The position numbers were made by a program, and so were the translations under genes. Below are positions 54,382 through 63,895 of a DNA stretch of 64,000 nt, in pieces (the stretch's first letter is position 1; the number at the start of each line of letters is the position of its first letter). Under the pieces are notes generated by a model. That model searched no databases. It was given only the letters and a program-made list of their open reading frames with translations, and was not told the origin of the DNA. This DNA is from Rhodovulum robiginosum (GTDB lineage Bacteria > Pseudomonadota > Alphaproteobacteria > Rhodobacterales > Rhodobacteraceae). The DNA is taken from contig NZ_RWGU01000040.1 in NCBI RefSeq assembly GCF_003944755.1, positions 1 to 64,000 of the forward strand, in the 5' to 3' direction.

Positions 54382-55175
54382 TCCGCGGCCTCGATATCTT
54401 CTTCGGGGTCGTCGACTTTCTCGATCGTGGCCTCCCAGTCTTCCTCGCCGTAGATCGAGGTCAGCACCTCGGGCGTCAGGCCATCCGGCGCACCGTCGAA
54501 CGCGATCTCGCCCAGGCGCAGACCGACGACGCGGGAGACGAACCTCTGCGCCAGCGCCACGTCATGGATGTTGATGATCGCGGCCAGCCCGCGTTCGGCG
54601 CACAATTCGCAGATCAGCCGCATGATCTGGCGGCTGGTCTTGGGGTCGAGGCTGGCGGTAGGTTCGTCCACCAACAAAAGCTTGGGGTTCTGGATCAGCG
54701 CGCGGCAGATCCCCACCCGCTGGCGCTGCCCGCCCGAAAGCTCGTCGGCGCGCTTGTCGGCCATGGCCAGCAGGCCCACACGGTCGAGCAGGCGAAACGC
54801 CTCGTCCACGTCCGCCTGCTGGTAACGCCTTGTGAAGCTGCGCCAGAAGCCGACATATCCCAGCCGGCCGGACAGCACGTTCTCCATCACCGTCAAACGT
54901 TCGACAAGCGCATATTCCTGAAAGATCATGCCCATCTCGCGCCGGGCCCGGCGCAGGGGCCCCGACGGCAGACGCGCGATATCGGTGCCGTCCAGCAGCA
55001 CCTTGCCCGATGTCGGTTCCACCAGCCGGTTGATACAGCGGATCAGCGTTGACTTGCCCGCCCCGGACGGCCCGATCAGCGCCATGACCTGGCCTTTCGG
55101 CACTTCGAGATCGATATCCTTCAGCGCCTGGTCGCCCGTCTTGTAGGTCTTTGTCAGACCCTCCAGCCTCAGCAT
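54378..55175 (-). CDS. phnC: Phosphonate-type ABC transporter ATP-binding protein
   Basis: The 265-residue ATPase has Walker [10 protein letters not shown], signature [15 protein letters not shown], Walker [14 protein letters not shown], and the PhnC-type [24 protein letters not shown]. It has a short acidic C-terminal tail. It starts 54 bases after phnD. Confidence 0.92.
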   Translation of the reverse strand: MLRLEGLTKTYKTGDQALKDIDLEVPKGQVMALIGPSGAGKSTLIRCINRLVEPTSGKVLLDGTDIARLPSGPLRRARREMGMIFQEYALVERLTVMENVLSGRLGYVGFWRSFTRRYQQADVDEAFRLLDRVGLLAMADKRADELSGGQRQRVGICRALIQNPKLLLVDEPTASLDPKTSRQIMRLICELCAERGLAAIINIHDVALAQRFVSRVVGLRLGEIAFDGAPDGLTPEVLTSIYGEEDWEATIEKVDDPEEDIEAAE

Positions 55176-55229
55176 TCCCGCCTCCCCGTAGGTTCGTTGG
55201 GGGCGGCGATCACACCGCCCCCGGTCGCG

Positions 55230-56210
55230 TCATTCGCACGCGTAGCTGACGTCGTTGGCCGCGTCGATCTTGCGGATCACCTCCCAGTATTCCTGATAGG
55301 TGATCGGAATGAACTGGCCTTCGCCGTTCTTCTCGAACTCTTCCAGCAGGCTCGATCCTTCCCATTCGAAGTTGAAGAAGGCGTTCTGGATCTTTTCCTG
55401 CAACTCCGGTGTCAGGTTGTAGACCACGCCGTAGCCTGTCGTCGGAAAGGTCTGCGACTTGTAGATCGAGACGATCTGGTCCTCGGCGACGACGTCACGC
55501 TCGATCATGCGGCCCATCACGGAGTTGGCCACAGCCGCAGCCGGGTAGTCCTTGTTGGCGACGCCCAGGATCGAGTTGTCGTGCTTGCCCGAGAAGACCG
55601 GCTCGAAATCGCGGTCGGGGATCATGTCGTAATCGGCCTTCAGGATCGCCGAGGGCGCCTTGAAACCCGAATTCGAGGTGGGCGACGTGAAGGCCAGCTT
55701 GCCGCCCTTGATATCCTCGATGCTCTCGATGCCCGAGTCGGGATAGGTGATGATTTCCATCTCGTAGCCGAAGCTGCCGTCGGGCGCGGCCATGATGGTG
55801 AACGGACGGAAACCGGCGCAATTGACCGCCAGCGGGTTAGAGCCGGTGTTGAAGCCGGAGATGTGCAGCCGGCCCGAGCGCATCGCCTCGATCTGGGCGG
55901 CGTTCGACTGGACGGGGAAGAACATCACCTCCTTGCCGGTCTCCGCTTCCAGGTGGGTCAGGAAATCGGCCCAGGCGGTCTTGTAGACGGCCGGGTCCTC
56001 GACGGGGGTATAGGCGAAAACCAGCGTATCGGGGTCGAGCCACTGGTCGGACTCCTCGGGGATGTCGGCGATCAGGTCGCCGTCGCGGTCGCAGAAGCGG
56101 TCGTCGAGGTCGCCCCTGGGGCAATCCTCCTGCGCCTGGGCGGCCATTCCGAAGGCGCCCAGAGCCGCCGCAGCGGCGACCGTGGTCAAAAGCGTGGTCA
56201 GTCTGGTCAT
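55230..56210 (-). CDS. phnD: Phosphonate-type ABC transporter substrate-binding protein
   Basis: The 326-residue periplasmic protein has a signal peptide ending AAQAQE and PhnD-like segments (SGRLHISGFNTGSNPLAVNCAG and KLAFTSPTSNSGFKAPSAIL). A gggagacg site precedes the ATG at 56210. The binding site cannot be used to choose between phosphonates, phosphite and phosphate esters. No C-P lyase genes are seen in the window. Confidence 0.9.
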   Translation of the reverse strand: MTRLTTLLTTVAAAAALGAFGMAAQAQEDCPRGDLDDRFCDRDGDLIADIPEESDQWLDPDTLVFAYTPVEDPAVYKTAWADFLTHLEAETGKEVMFFPVQSNAAQIEAMRSGRLHISGFNTGSNPLAVNCAGFRPFTIMAAPDGSFGYEMEIITYPDSGIESIEDIKGGKLAFTSPTSNSGFKAPSAILKADYDMIPDRDFEPVFSGKHDNSILGVANKDYPAAAVANSVMGRMIERDVVAEDQIVSIYKSQTFPTTGYGVVYNLTPELQEKIQNAFFNFEWEGSSLLEEFEKNGEGQFIPITYQEYWEVIRKIDAANDVSYACE

Positions 56211-56272
56211 TGTCTCGTCTCCCTTGATTGGATCAGGCCGGGTTGCCCCCGGCACTTCTTGTAACTGTCTGA

Positions 56273-57076
56273 TTACGTTGCTCTGGTGATCGCCACCCCC
56301 CGCCGTTGCAGAATGGCGCTCAGCGCGCCCGCCGGGGCGCGGTCGGTCACGACCGACCCGATCTCTTCGGGGGCGGCGACGCGGGCCATGCCGTGCCGGT
56401 CGAACTTGGCGCTGTCGACCAGCAGATGGCTTTCGCGGCTGACCGACAGCATCGCCCGCTTGACGGCCGCAAAGCCGCGCACCGTTTCGAACACCCCGTC
56501 CACGGCCAGCGCGGTGGCGCCGATCATGCAGCGCCCGGCGCGATGACGTTTCAGGAAGTCGACGGTTTCGGTCCCGGTCACGGCGGCCTCGGCGGGGTCG
56601 TAATCGCCCGGTGCCACGATGACCCGAACCGCGGCGCTCTGGCCCAGCGCCATCGTCACCGGCAGGCTGTTGGTGATGACCGTGCAGCTTACATCACGAT
56701 GGGCGATGAAACGGGCGGCCTGCAGCGTCGTGGACCCGGAATCGATCATCACCACGTCGCCCGGCTGCACCAGCTCGGCCGCGCGGCGGCCGATCCTTTC
56801 CCGCTCTTCGAGCCGGTTTTGATTGCGCTCGTCGAAATCGGGATAGCGCCCCTGTGGCGCAGCCGAGGCCCCGCCATGGGACCGGCACAACAGCCCGTGC
56901 TGGCTGAGTTCCTCGAAATCGCGCCGGATGGTCTCGGATGACACGCCGAAGCGCGCGGCAAGCTCTGCGATTCCGACATGGGGCCGCAGGCGGAGTTCAA
57001 GCAGGATCTGCTCACGCCGCTCGGCCTTGGCCAGCCGCGGGCGTGTTGTCTCGCCCCGATGCGCCGACAGCTGCAT
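56273..57076 (-). CDS. DeoR family transcriptional regulator
   Basis: The 267-residue protein has the DeoR helix-turn-helix (GIAELAARFGVSSETIRRDFEELSQHGLL) and the sugar-phosphate sensing domain (MIDSGSTTLQAARFI, ITNSLPVTMAL, and VDSAKFDRHGMA). The ATG at 57076 has a ggggagag site. It lies 62 bases upstream of phnD in the same direction and may regulate that operon in response to a phosphorylated compound, which would fit uptake of an organophosphate. Confidence 0.9.
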   Translation of the reverse strand: MQLSAHRGETTRPRLAKAERREQILLELRLRPHVGIAELAARFGVSSETIRRDFEELSQHGLLCRSHGGASAAPQGRYPDFDERNQNRLEERERIGRRAAELVQPGDVVMIDSGSTTLQAARFIAHRDVSCTVITNSLPVTMALGQSAAVRVIVAPGDYDPAEAAVTGTETVDFLKRHRAGRCMIGATALAVDGVFETVRGFAAVKRAMLSVSRESHLLVDSAKFDRHGMARVAAPEEIGSVVTDRAPAGALSAILQRRGVAITRAT

Positions 57077-57268
57077 GTTCTCTCCCCGCGCCGCGTGGGG
57101 GCAGCGCCCCCCGTCCATGGAACGAGGGAAATCCCACAAAATGCAAGAAATTTGTTGCCAATTCACACGCCCCCTTGTGAAGCTTTCATGACGGGCTTTT
57201 ACGGAAACGGCGCGCTATGCGCCCAAGGGCAGCCCCAGGCATGGCTCTTACGGGGCAAGAACGGTGCG

Positions 57269-59119
57269 ATGAGAAAATACTACCTTCCGGTCGCGATCGG
57301 GACACTTCTTTTCGCCTTCTGGTTCAGCCCGGACGTGCAGGAAATCGCCGCGGGCGTGGCGATCTTCCTTTTCGGGATGCTGATGCTGGAGGACGGCTTC
57401 AAGCTGTTCGGCGGCGGCCGGCTGGAACGGCTGCTGACGGCGGCCACCCGGTCGACCGGGCGCGCACTGTCCTTCGGGATCGTCTCGACGACGCTTTTGC
57501 AATCCAGCTCGCTCGTCTCGGTCATCACCATCTCGTTCCTCAGCGCCGGGCTGATCTCGCTGGTCGGCGGCGTGGGCATCATCTTTGGCGCCAATATCGG
57601 CACGACCACGGGCGCCTGGCTGGTGGCGGGGCTGGGGCTGAAGGTCGATATCGCCTCTTACGCCATGCCGATGATCGCGGTCGGCATCGTGATGGTCTTC
57701 CAGAAACAGAAGCTGTGGCGCGGCGCCGGCTATGCCCTCGGCGGGTTGGGGTTCCTGTTTCTCGGAATTCACCACATGAAAGAGGGGTTCGAGGCGTTCC
57801 GCGACCAGATCGACCTGACGCGGTTCGCCTTGCCCGGGCTCGTGGGCCTGCTGGTCTACTCAGCCTTCGGCATGGTTGCGACGGTCATCATGCAATCCAG
57901 CCATGCCACCATGGTGCTGGTCATCACGGCCCTCGCCGCGGGCCAGCTGACCTACGATAACGCGCTTGCGCTGGCCATCGGGGCGAATATCGGCACCACC
58001 GTCACCGCGATCATCGGCTCGCTCGGCGCCAATTTCCAGGGCAAGCGGCTGGCGCTGGCGCATCTGATCTTCAACCTTACGACAGCGGCGGTGGCGCTGG
58101 CCCTGATCGTGCCGCTGCGCGAGGCGGTCGACTGGATCAGCGCGCTTGTCGGTATCGCGGCCAGCGACTACGCGCTCAAGTTGGCGGTGTTCCACACCAT
58201 ATTCAACGTGCTCGGCGTGTTGTTGATGCTGCCGGTGCTGGGGCGGCTGGTGGTCTTTCTCGAACGGCGGATCGGCGAGCCCGTGCCGGACGTGAGCCAG
58301 CCACGCTATCTGAACGAGGCGATCGACCAGTTTCCCGAAACGTTGGAAAGCGCCCTGCGCAAGGAGGTGCTACACCTCTATGACAACGCGACCGAACTGA
58401 TCTTTCACGGCCTGAACCTGCATCGGAGCGAGGTATTCGAGGCCGATAACATCGCCCAGGCGGTCCGGCAGAGCCGCGCCATTATCGAGCTGGATATCGA
58501 CGAGCGCTACGAGCGCAAGATCAAGACGCTTCACGCGGCCATCGTCGATTTCACCACGCGGGTCGGCGGCAAGCGCCTGGCGCCCGAGATTGCCGATCGC
58601 ATCTACGCGCTGCGGGACGTGGCAACAGGGATCGTCACGGCGGTGAAATCGGTCAAGCACCTGCGCAAGAACGTGCTTCGCTACACCACGCATCCGCAGG
58701 GCAAGGTGACCGATCTCTATGACGGGCTGCGCACCGAAATCGCCCGCGTCATCGTGGAAATCCGAAAGTTCGACCTCGCCACGGAAGAGGAGCGCAGCGT
58801 GCTGTGGCTGGATCAGGAGCGGGCGCAGCTCGAAGACGACTCGCGTTCGTCCGCGCGCCGGGTCGAAGACCTGATCCGCAAGGGCCATATCAGCCCGGCC
58901 GCGGCGACCTCGTTTCTCAACGATTCAGGATATGCCTACGGGGCGATGCGTGGCCTCGTCGCGGCGGCCCGCGCCTATTACGTGGAGCGGGACAGGGCCG
59001 TGGCCGAGGTCGAACAGTTGATCGGGTTCGACGAGGAGGACTTACAGGATGCCGCACGAGACTCCGCTGCGGGCCAGCATGCCGGGGGCACACCGGACCG
59101 CAACAGAACTGTCATGTGA
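57269..59119 (+). CDS. Na/Pi cotransporter family protein with PhoU-like domain
   Basis: The 616-residue protein has two Na/Pi cotransporter repeats with the QSSS signature (TTLLQSSSLVSVITISFLSAG and TVIMQSSHATMVLVITALAAG), paired GANIGTTTGA and GANIGTTVTA motifs, then a soluble PhoU-like helical domain from about residue 360. It imports phosphate with sodium. The ATG at 57269 starts just before the first helix. An ATG at 57188 in the same frame is possible and neither has a strong ribosome binding site. Confidence 0.9.
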   Translation: MRKYYLPVAIGTLLFAFWFSPDVQEIAAGVAIFLFGMLMLEDGFKLFGGGRLERLLTAATRSTGRALSFGIVSTTLLQSSSLVSVITISFLSAGLISLVGGVGIIFGANIGTTTGAWLVAGLGLKVDIASYAMPMIAVGIVMVFQKQKLWRGAGYALGGLGFLFLGIHHMKEGFEAFRDQIDLTRFALPGLVGLLVYSAFGMVATVIMQSSHATMVLVITALAAGQLTYDNALALAIGANIGTTVTAIIGSLGANFQGKRLALAHLIFNLTTAAVALALIVPLREAVDWISALVGIAASDYALKLAVFHTIFNVLGVLLMLPVLGRLVVFLERRIGEPVPDVSQPRYLNEAIDQFPETLESALRKEVLHLYDNATELIFHGLNLHRSEVFEADNIAQAVRQSRAIIELDIDERYERKIKTLHAAIVDFTTRVGGKRLAPEIADRIYALRDVATGIVTAVKSVKHLRKNVLRYTTHPQGKVTDLYDGLRTEIARVIVEIRKFDLATEEERSVLWLDQERAQLEDDSRSSARRVEDLIRKGHISPAAATSFLNDSGYAYGAMRGLVAAARAYYVERDRAVAEVEQLIGFDEEDLQDAARDSAAGQHAGGTPDRNRTVM

Positions 59120-59164
59120 CGAGGCTATCATGGCCGGATGGACGGCCGGATTGGAAAATTACCG

Positions 59165-59413
59165 ATGGGGTTGAAGAAGCTCGCCGCAAAGGTGGCCGAC
59201 TATAAGCAACGGCTTGAAAAGGGCCAGACCAGCGAGATCAAGCCGGACCACGTGCAAAAGGTGCTGGCGAAGCTTGAGAAAAAACAGGTCGATCTCAAGG
59301 CCAGGTTTGACGCTGAGACCGACCCGGGGGAACGCGAACGCCTGACGGGCAAGCTCGGCATCGCGCGGGAACAGATCGCCCGCGCGCGGTGGTTGCTGGA
59401 CGAGTTGGACTGA
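59165..59413 (+). CDS. Small conserved-looking hypothetical protein, coiled coil
   Basis: The 82-residue product is rich in lysine, glutamate and alanine with heptad-like spacing (LKKLAAKVADYKQRLEKG, then KVLAKLEKKQVDLKARF) and should be helical. It starts 45 bases after the Na/Pi gene. An ATG at 59138 would add nine residues. Function unknown. Confidence 0.65.
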   Translation: MGLKKLAAKVADYKQRLEKGQTSEIKPDHVQKVLAKLEKKQVDLKARFDAETDPGERERLTGKLGIAREQIARARWLLDELD

Positions 59414-59437
59414 ACACGACCCGCGCAAGGGCGGCCG

Positions 59438-60253
59438 TCACATCAGCTTGCGATGAATTTCCGGTACGAATTCCTGTTCTTCGATCGGGGCGCGCTCAAC
59501 GTGTCGCTCCGGCGGCCTTGGCTTCAGGGCGACAGGCTCCTGCGCGACGGCGCTGTATGGGATCAGCGACAGCAGGTGGCTGATGCAGTTCAGCCGGGCA
59601 TGTCGCTTGACCTCGGAATCGACGACATACCAAGGCGAGTCCTCGGTGTCGGTATGGGCGAACATCGCGTCCTTCGCCTGCGAGTACTCGACCCAGCGAT
59701 TGCGCCCTTCCAGGTCCATCGGACTGAGCTTCCATTTCTTTGTGGGGTCGTCGAGCCGGGCACGCAGGCGGCGATCCTGCTCTTGCTGGCTAACCGAGAA
59801 CCAGTACTTGACGAGCTGGACGCCTGAGCGCATCAGCATGCGCTCGAATTCGGGGCAGCTTCGCAGGAATTCCCGGTATTCCTCGTCCGAGCAAAAACCC
59901 ATCACGCGCTCGACGCCGGCGCGGTTGTACCAGGACCGGTCGAACAGGACGATCTCACCGGCCGCGGGCAGGTGCGCGACGTAGCGTTGATAATACCACT
60001 GGGTCTTTTCCCGGTCGGTCGGCGCAGGCAGAGCGACGACACGGCAGACCCGCGGGTTGAGCGGTGCGGTGATCCGCTTGATCGTGCCGCCCTTGCCGGC
60101 GGCATCGCGCCCCTCGAAGAGGATGGCGACCTTGTGGCCGCTGGCCCTCACCCATTCCTGCAGCTTGACGAGTTCCACATGCAGTCGGGCGAGTTCGGCT
60201 GCGTATACCTTTTTGCGAACCTTATTCGATGCCTTCGCCGAATTTTCGAACAT
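59438..60253 (-). CDS. ppk2: Polyphosphate kinase 2
   Basis: PPK2 transfers phosphate between polyphosphate and nucleotides. The 271-residue protein has Walker A GRDAAGKGG (48-56), Walker B LFDRSWYNRAGVE (D105), and the lid DPTKKWKLSPMDLEGR. Length and motifs fit a single-domain class I enzyme that usually makes GTP or ATP from the diphosphate. It closes the phosphorus-related region and converges on the small coiled-coil gene. Confidence 0.93.
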   Translation of the reverse strand: MFENSAKASNKVRKKVYAAELARLHVELVKLQEWVRASGHKVAILFEGRDAAGKGGTIKRITAPLNPRVCRVVALPAPTDREKTQWYYQRYVAHLPAAGEIVLFDRSWYNRAGVERVMGFCSDEEYREFLRSCPEFERMLMRSGVQLVKYWFSVSQQEQDRRLRARLDDPTKKWKLSPMDLEGRNRWVEYSQAKDAMFAHTDTEDSPWYVVDSEVKRHARLNCISHLLSLIPYSAVAQEPVALKPRPPERHVERAPIEEQEFVPEIHRKLM

Positions 60254-60595
60254 TGGTGTTTCCAGGGATCAGGCCGTTTCGCGACATCCTAAGCCCTCAC
60301 GGCAGGTTCGCAAAACCCCCATCCGGTGCAGCGACACAGCGCCCCTTGCCGGACAGGCCGCGCCAGTCCGATACGCGATGCGGCCTGGAACGCGGGTAAT
60401 AGGTCACCAGGCATGTCCGCGCGTCAGGCATCCTGCAATCCAGGGCATGCAAAGCTGTGCCGGCTCGGGTTGCTCCCGTCGTCGGGCATTTCGAGTTAGC
60501 GTTTGAGGAACTGGTGTAATTTCGTCACCTTCGACGGTGTGAGCCCGGGTGGCCATCGAGGTGTATGGTCGAGGTGGATTTTGACGACTTCAACC
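60254..60595. other. 342-base gap before the transposase remnant
   Basis: No gene is recognised between ppk2 and the IS256-type fragment. The right part (about 60500-60595) probably includes the left end of the old insertion sequence. Confidence 0.4.
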
Positions 60596-60901
60596 ATGGA
60601 CCTTACGAAGACCCCGATGACCAAGACCAACATGGACCTGTCCGAGCTTCTGGCCAAGCACGACCAGGGCGACTTCCTGCGCAGCATCGCCGAGGCCGTG
60701 CTCCAGCTGATCATGGAGAACGACGTGGAAGGCCTGATCGGCGCCGGACGGCACGAACGCAACGGCGAACGCACGACGTGGCGGAACGGGTACGGGAGTG
60801 AAACAAACCCATGTGGCGCAGCTCACCAACAATGGCTTTCAAGCCTTACCGGCCGTTGGCCGCCGTCGCGGCGAAAGTCCGCAGCCCCGCGCCGCGCATA
60901 G
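60596..60901 (+). pseudogene. IS256-family transposase remnant (N-terminal part)
   Basis: The frame starts like IS256/Mutator transposases (ELLAKHDQGDFLRSIAEAVL, then QLIMENDVEGLIGAGRHERN and GERTTWRNGYG) but the similarity stops after about 67 residues, at about base 60797, where unrelated sequence follows. The catalytic DDE region is absent. It is a dead fragment of an insertion sequence. Confidence 0.82.
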
Positions 60902-61364
60902 ACCCTCCATTCGGTATTGATGGTATCCCGCCGAGAGGCCGCTCCAGTTCGTCCATTCATATGATGCACGGCGCAAACGGCGGTTCGTGACTCGACCGGC
61001 TTTCATCCGGCGTTCATGAAAAGGGGCGGCTCTCTTTCATCGTGACGTGATAGATTGATGAGCTGGGCGGGGCAGCTCATGGCCATCCTTGCCAGCTGAC
61101 AGGGCATTGAATGAGATATCCGATCTTTCGCGACCGGTCGCGTGTCGACCTCAGAAACCGTGTTCTGAAACCGGGCAGGGCGCCGGAGGTGAAAAACCGG
61201 CCATGGGCCGATCTCGCGCATGCCTGGGTCATGGTCCATTATTCGCAGCGTCTGGCACGACCCCGGCGGACTAGTTCATCTTCTCCTGCTGCGCGCCGGA
61301 GTGCCGTGGAAACAGGTTCCGCCACCGGATTGAACTTGTCTGACCGATCGCCCGGGGAGCTGCC
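60902..61364. other. 463-base gap between the transposase remnant and the sensor kinase
   Basis: No gene is supported. A frame at 61111-61368 overlaps the kinase start and has no recognisable product. Confidence 0.4.
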
Positions 61365-62960
61365 ATGAATACGACCACGCTATTCAGCCTGATTTCGGCT
61401 CTCGTCGTGGCGCTTATGCTGGGGTTGGCGGGGCTGACGCTTTACAGCATCGAGAAATCGCGCTGGTGGGACACTCGCACGCGTCTCGCGCAGGACTCTC
61501 ACCGGCTGCACCTGGAACTTGAGGCGAACATCTTCCGGCTGTTCAAACAACATGGCGACGCCCTGCTGATCGGCGACCGGGACGGCGGTGCGGGGGAGCG
61601 CGAGCTGATGCAGAGGATCGCGCAAAACCTGGCCGACATTCGCACAACCATTGCCCGCGAAATCCAGCTGGTCGGCGAAGAGGAATTCGCAGAGCTGGAT
61701 ACGCTAAATCTTATCGAGGCCGATGTGCAGCGGGTGACCACCGCGCTGGACTCCTTTTCCGCCTCCGGCGAGCGGCTGGATACCTCGGTGCAGATCGAGC
61801 GCCTCGCGGCCCTGCTCGACCGCGAGATCGACATCACGCTGACTCGGCGGATAGATACCGCGCTCGCTGAGGAGTTGTCCGAAGTCGAGGAGGTCGTGAC
61901 CGAAGCTGCTGCCTTCCGCCGCACCAACCGCGCGGTGGTCCTAGGCTTTGTTGCCCTGTCAATCGGGTTGATGGCCCTCGCGGCGTTGTCCTTCAACAGC
62001 CAGATCCGGCGGCCGCTGACCGCCCTGCCCGGAAAGCTGTCGGCGTTGCGGCAGGGCGATTACGAGGCACCGATGGCGCTGGACGGCGGGCGCGAGTTTC
62101 GGGAGCTTGGCCATGTGCTGGGCGACATGGCGCAAGGCCTTGCCCAGCGCGACGTCAGCCGCGAGGAACGCAGGCGCGAGCTGGAGTCGCAAGTCGCAGC
62201 CAGGACGCGGGAGTTGCACGGGCTGGTGACCCAGCTTGAAACCGGAAATGCGACTCGAAAGCGGTTGATGGCCGATATCAGCCACGAGCTGCGCACGCCA
62301 CTGTCGATCATCCTCGGCGAGGCGGAAGTCGCGCTACGCACGGCGCGTGCCCTGCCGACCGAAACCTCTGACACGCTGGCGCGCATCCGCGATGCCGCCC
62401 GGCACACCAACCAGATTGTCGACGACATGCTGACGGTCGCGCGCCACGAGGCAGGGCAATTGCGGTTGGACAAGCGCGAGAGCGACTTCAGCGTGGTGCT
62501 GCGCGACGCGGTCGAGATCTTCCCGCGAACCGTCTCGCTGTCACTTCCTGAAACGCCCCTGCGTGTGGTGGTCGACCGGATCAGGCTGCGCCAGTCGATC
62601 CTGGCCGTGTTTCATAACGCGCACCGCTATGGCGGGCCGACGATCACTGCATCGCTTGCGCTAGAGAACGGTATAGCGCGGCTGGTCGTCGAGGATGACG
62701 GCCCGGGCATGAGCGAGCAGGACAAGGCCCAGGCCTTCGAGCGGTTCTTCCGCGGCTCCAACGCATCGGGCCAGCCCCATGAGGGCAGCGGCCTCGGCTT
62801 GCCCATCGTCAAGGCCATCGTCGAGGCCCATGGCGGGCAGATCGCCCTGCAAGACGGAGCGGCCGGGGGCCTCCGCGTCGTGATCGAACTGCCCGCGGGC
62901 CCCAAGGTCAGGCTGGTCGATCCGGGTGCCAACGGCGGATTATCGCGCCGGACGGCGTGA
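61365..62960 (+). CDS. Sensor histidine kinase
   Basis: The 531-residue membrane kinase has an N-terminal helix (10-28), a helical periplasmic sensor of about 160 residues, a second helix (190-210), a HAMP region, a short coiled coil, and the kinase core with H307 in ISHELRTPLS, the N-box-like FHNAHRYGG, DDGPGM and GSGLGLPIVKAI. A ggggag site stands before the ATG. The response regulator gene follows 97 bases later. Confidence 0.92.
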   Translation: MNTTTLFSLISALVVALMLGLAGLTLYSIEKSRWWDTRTRLAQDSHRLHLELEANIFRLFKQHGDALLIGDRDGGAGERELMQRIAQNLADIRTTIAREIQLVGEEEFAELDTLNLIEADVQRVTTALDSFSASGERLDTSVQIERLAALLDREIDITLTRRIDTALAEELSEVEEVVTEAAAFRRTNRAVVLGFVALSIGLMALAALSFNSQIRRPLTALPGKLSALRQGDYEAPMALDGGREFRELGHVLGDMAQGLAQRDVSREERRRELESQVAARTRELHGLVTQLETGNATRKRLMADISHELRTPLSIILGEAEVALRTARALPTETSDTLARIRDAARHTNQIVDDMLTVARHEAGQLRLDKRESDFSVVLRDAVEIFPRTVSLSLPETPLRVVVDRIRLRQSILAVFHNAHRYGGPTITASLALENGIARLVVEDDGPGMSEQDKAQAFERFFRGSNASGQPHEGSGLGLPIVKAIVEAHGGQIALQDGAAGGLRVVIELPAGPKVRLVDPGANGGLSRRTA

Positions 62961-63057
62961 ACCGCTTGCGTGAAACCGCCGCCGGCTTATCTAAACCCGG
63001 AAATTTGATCCCGCCCTGCGGCATGGTCGCCGCCGATGCTCTGTTCCGAATGCTGGC

Positions 63058-63729
63058 ATGAATATTCTGTTCATCGAGGATGAAACCCGCGTAGCCGACT
63101 TCGTGCGGCGCGGCCTGGGGGCCGAGGGCTGGACGGTGGATCATGCCCCGGACGGCGAAACCGGGCTGGAACGCGCGCAATCCAATGCCTACGACCTGAT
63201 CCTTCTCGACCTGATGCTTCCGGGCATCCAGGGGCAGGAAGTCTGCCGCAAGCTGCGCGCCCGCAACGTCAACATGCCGATCCTTATGCTGACTGCGCTC
63301 GATGCGCCCGAGGAAAAGGTGCAGGGGCTTAGGATGGGGGCGGACGATTACCTGGCCAAGCCGTTCGATTTCGACGAACTGGTCGCCCGCATCGAGGCGC
63401 TGCACCGGCGGGCGACCGGCTATAACGGCGAGGCGGAGGACGGACAACTGAGTGTCGGCGACATCGCCTTCGACCGCGCCTCGATGGTCGTCACGCTGGC
63501 GGGCCGAGAGATCGAGCTTTCCAAGACGGAACGCGATTTGCTGGTCCTGTTCATGACCAACCGAGACCGCGTGCTGTCGCGCGAGCGAATTCTCAACGCG
63601 GTCTGGGGCGTGAACGCCGACCCTCTGACGAATGTGGTCGATGTCTATGTCGGGCGAATCCGGCGAAAGCTTGGGCCGGAAGGCCAACACATCGTGACCT
63701 TGCGCAACGTCGGCTACCGGATGAGCTGA
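63058..63729 (+). CDS. OmpR-family response regulator
   Basis: The 223-residue regulator has a receiver domain with acidic pair ED at 7-8, phospho-acceptor D51 (LILLDLMLPG), T and K positions (LTALD, LAKPFDFDEL), and a winged-helix DNA-binding domain (ELSKTERDLLVLFMTNRDRVLSRERIL). It is presumably the partner of the adjacent kinase. The signal and targets are unknown. Confidence 0.93.
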   Translation: MNILFIEDETRVADFVRRGLGAEGWTVDHAPDGETGLERAQSNAYDLILLDLMLPGIQGQEVCRKLRARNVNMPILMLTALDAPEEKVQGLRMGADDYLAKPFDFDELVARIEALHRRATGYNGEAEDGQLSVGDIAFDRASMVVTLAGREIELSKTERDLLVLFMTNRDRVLSRERILNAVWGVNADPLTNVVDVYVGRIRRKLGPEGQHIVTLRNVGYRMS

Positions 63730-63769
63730 ACGCAGAGGGCGCGCAGCCTGATCTATTTGGAAAAGAGTT

Positions 63770-63791
63770 CCCCGCGGTTTTATGCGCGGGG
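63770..63791. terminator. Hairpin between the response regulator and the RTX gene
   Basis: CCCCGCG (63770-63776) pairs perfectly with CGCGGGG (63785-63791) in the gap between the convergent genes. It has no long T tract on either side, so it may be a weak bidirectional terminator. Confidence 0.45.
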
Positions 63792-63895
63792 GGTCTAATT
63801 GTGCGGGGACCGACGCGGAAAGACATCGGCGGATCGGCGGCCAGGGCTTCAGCGCCCCGGCTCGCGGACGCATCAGTGCCTGGCCGCCTCTGCGC

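Noticed and set aside
61111-61368. An 85-codon plus-strand frame just before the sensor kinase
   Set aside because: It has no recognisable product or ribosome binding site and overlaps the kinase start.
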